From Erysipelothrix sp. UBA3383 (lineage in GTDB: Bacteria; Bacillota_I; Bacilli_A; Erysipelotrichales; Erysipelotrichaceae): a DNA stretch of 6,796 bases. Shown piece by piece: positions 5,852-6,796 of this stretch. The translations under genes and the position numbers were made by a program. The stretch lies in assembly GCA_002358955.1 (NCBI GenBank), contig DEPV01000032.1, positions 1 to 6,796 on the forward strand. The letters are read 5' to 3'. Positions within the stretch are counted from its first letter, which is position 1. The number at the start of each line of letters is the position of its first letter. The notes under the pieces were generated by a model, which worked only from the letters and a program-made list of their open reading frames with translations, made no database searches and had not been told where the DNA came from.

Positions 5852-5876
5852 AAAAGGGCAGTGAACATGCTCTTTT
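5852..5876 (+). terminator. Weak hairpin, possible terminator of the upstream operon
   Basis: AAAAGGGC (5852-5859) pairs with GCTCTTTT (5869-5876) with one G-T wobble around a nine-base loop whose ends (5860/5868) can also pair. The 3' arm contains only four T residues and is followed by AAGCGTG, so termination would be inefficient. Partial read-through into murJ is likely. Confidence 0.35.
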
Positions 5877-5886
5877 AAGCGTGTTT

Positions 5887-5893
5887 GAAGGAG
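5887..5893 (+). promoter_or_regulatory. Ribosome binding site of murJ
   Basis: GAAGGAG ends 6 bases before the ATG at 5900, a standard strong site that fixes the murJ start. Confidence 0.82.
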
Positions 5894-5899
5894 ATCTAA

Positions 5900-6796
5900 A
5901 TGAAAAAGAACGCTATAATTTTAACGCTTGGGATACTTGTATCAAAGCTCTTTGGTTTCTTACGTGAAGTGACTCTTGCCTCTGTATATGGTGCAGGGAT
6001 GTATACAGATACATATAAAATAGCAAATGATATTCCAATTATTATTTATGGATTTGTGGCGGCAGGAATTGTTACAACGTTTATACCAATTTATTCTAGA
6101 ATCAAGGAAACAAAGTCTGAAGCAGATGCTGATAATTACCTCAGTAACATCCTTAACATTATGGGAGCTGTCTCAATTGTCTTAAGTATCTTTGGTTTTG
6201 TATTCGCAGAACAATTAATTAAAATATTTGGAGTTGGATTTGATCAACAAACAGCACAAACTGCTGTAGGATTCTTAAGAATCTCCATATTCTCAATACT
6301 CTTCTTATCAACTAAGAGTATGCTTGAAGGTTACTTACAAATTAAACAACGTTTCTTAGTAACCGTTATATCTGGTTTTGTCCTTAACATTGTTATCATC
6401 AGTAGTATTATCTTATCAGGATATACTGAACAACCAATCTTATTAGCAGTAGGTATTCTAGCATCAGTAGCATTACAAACTGTAATGTTTATCTTCATCA
6501 GTCTAAAAATTGGATACCGTCATAAGAAAACATTCAATCCTGGAGACCCAGAAGTTAAAAACATGCTTACCATGGCTCTTCCAATCATCTTTGGTTCTTC
6601 AATTGACCAAGTTAACAAAACAATTGATAATACGATTGCTTCAACCCTTGGATCAGGGGCAATTTCCACATTATCTTATGCTGTACGTATTAGTGATTCC
6701 ATCTTAGGGATTTTCGTATCATCAATCTCTGCGGTTTTATACCCATCACTTGCTAAACAAGCATCTCAAGGGTTAATCGAAGAGATGAAAGAAACA
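5900..6796 (+). CDS. murJ: Lipid II flippase MurJ (3' end outside window)
   Basis: The frame opens at an ATG behind a strong ribosome site and stays open to the window edge, giving 299 residues of a protein that normally has about 500 and 14 helices. About eight helices are visible. MurJ belongs to the MOP exporter superfamily and flips lipid II across the membrane for peptidoglycan synthesis. Diagnostic segments: SKLFGFLREVTLASVYGAG (15-33), corresponding to the FSRxLGxxRD region of helix 1, then TDTYKIANDIP (36-46), and later SYAVRISDS (259-267). Arg22, Asp37 and Arg263 align with E. coli Arg24, Asp39 and Arg270, which are essential there; Lys16 takes the place of E. coli Arg18, a conservative change. 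A related flippase of the Wzx/polysaccharide-export type is the main alternative, but the helix 1-2 motif favours MurJ. Its position next to the LtaS-type gene places it in an envelope cluster. Confidence 0.9.
   Translation, partial: MKKNAIILTLGILVSKLFGFLREVTLASVYGAGMYTDTYKIANDIPIIIYGFVAAGIVTTFIPIYSRIKETKSEADADNYLSNILNIMGAVSIVLSIFGFVFAEQLIKIFGVGFDQQTAQTAVGFLRISIFSILFLSTKSMLEGYLQIKQRFLVTVISGFVLNIVIISSIILSGYTEQPILLAVGILASVALQTVMFIFISLKIGYRHKKTFNPGDPEVKNMLTMALPIIFGSSIDQVNKTIDNTIASTLGSGAISTLSYAVRISDSILGIFVSSISAVLYPSLAKQASQGLIEEMKET

Noticed and set aside
6510..6707. 65-codon open frame on the + strand
   Set aside because: Out-of-frame shadow inside murJ, whose own frame is continuous from 5900 to the window end.
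1..6796. CRISPR arrays, insertion sequences, tRNA or rRNA genes
   Set aside because: No regularly spaced repeats, transposase motifs, terminal repeats or cloverleaf sequences were found when reading through the window.

Overview
The window is AT-rich DNA with the standard genetic code and compact bacterial genes. It looks like a low-GC Firmicute with a cell wall: it carries a water-forming NADH oxidase, a lipoteichoic-acid-synthase-type enzyme and the lipid II flippase MurJ. The style would fit the Erysipelotrichia (for example Erysipelothrix) or a relative, but that is an inference from overall impression; nothing in the window proves the taxon.

Layout. (1) Positions 2-945 (+) hold the C-terminal end of an FtsX-type ABC permease, then an overlapping ABC ATPase of the MacB/LolD/bacteriocin-exporter type. 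(2) A strong hairpin at 952-994, T-rich on both sides, ends this unit and also the oppositely oriented nox gene (1033-2379, -). (3) A 299-bp divergent intergenic region (2380-2678) separates nox from a rightward envelope gene. It holds a promoter for each side, four copies of TGTGAA in mirror arrangement and three hairpin-forming inverted repeats, and it is the least explained part of the window. (4) Positions 2679-4556 (+) encode a five-helix membrane protein with an extracellular phosphoglycerol-transferase domain of the LtaS family. It is followed after 41 bp, without a visible terminator, by a secreted six-cysteine protein with a C-terminal Ig-like domain (4598-5818), whose exact function I do not recognise. 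(5) After an 81-bp gap with a weak hairpin and a possible promoter, murJ begins at 5900 and runs off the end of the window.

How the genes fit together. The right half is a cell-envelope block: polyglycerolphosphate polymer synthesis, an uncharacterised secreted partner, and export of lipid-linked peptidoglycan precursor. Nox regenerates NAD+ and removes oxygen, a typical role in fermentative bacteria. Its divergent arrangement with the envelope gene, across a region rich in TGTGAA half-sites, raises the possibility of shared redox or catabolite control. No mobile element, CRISPR array, tRNA or rRNA was seen. Most of the window is ordinary chromosomal backbone; the parts worth a second look are the divergent intergenic region and the secreted protein at 4598-5818.
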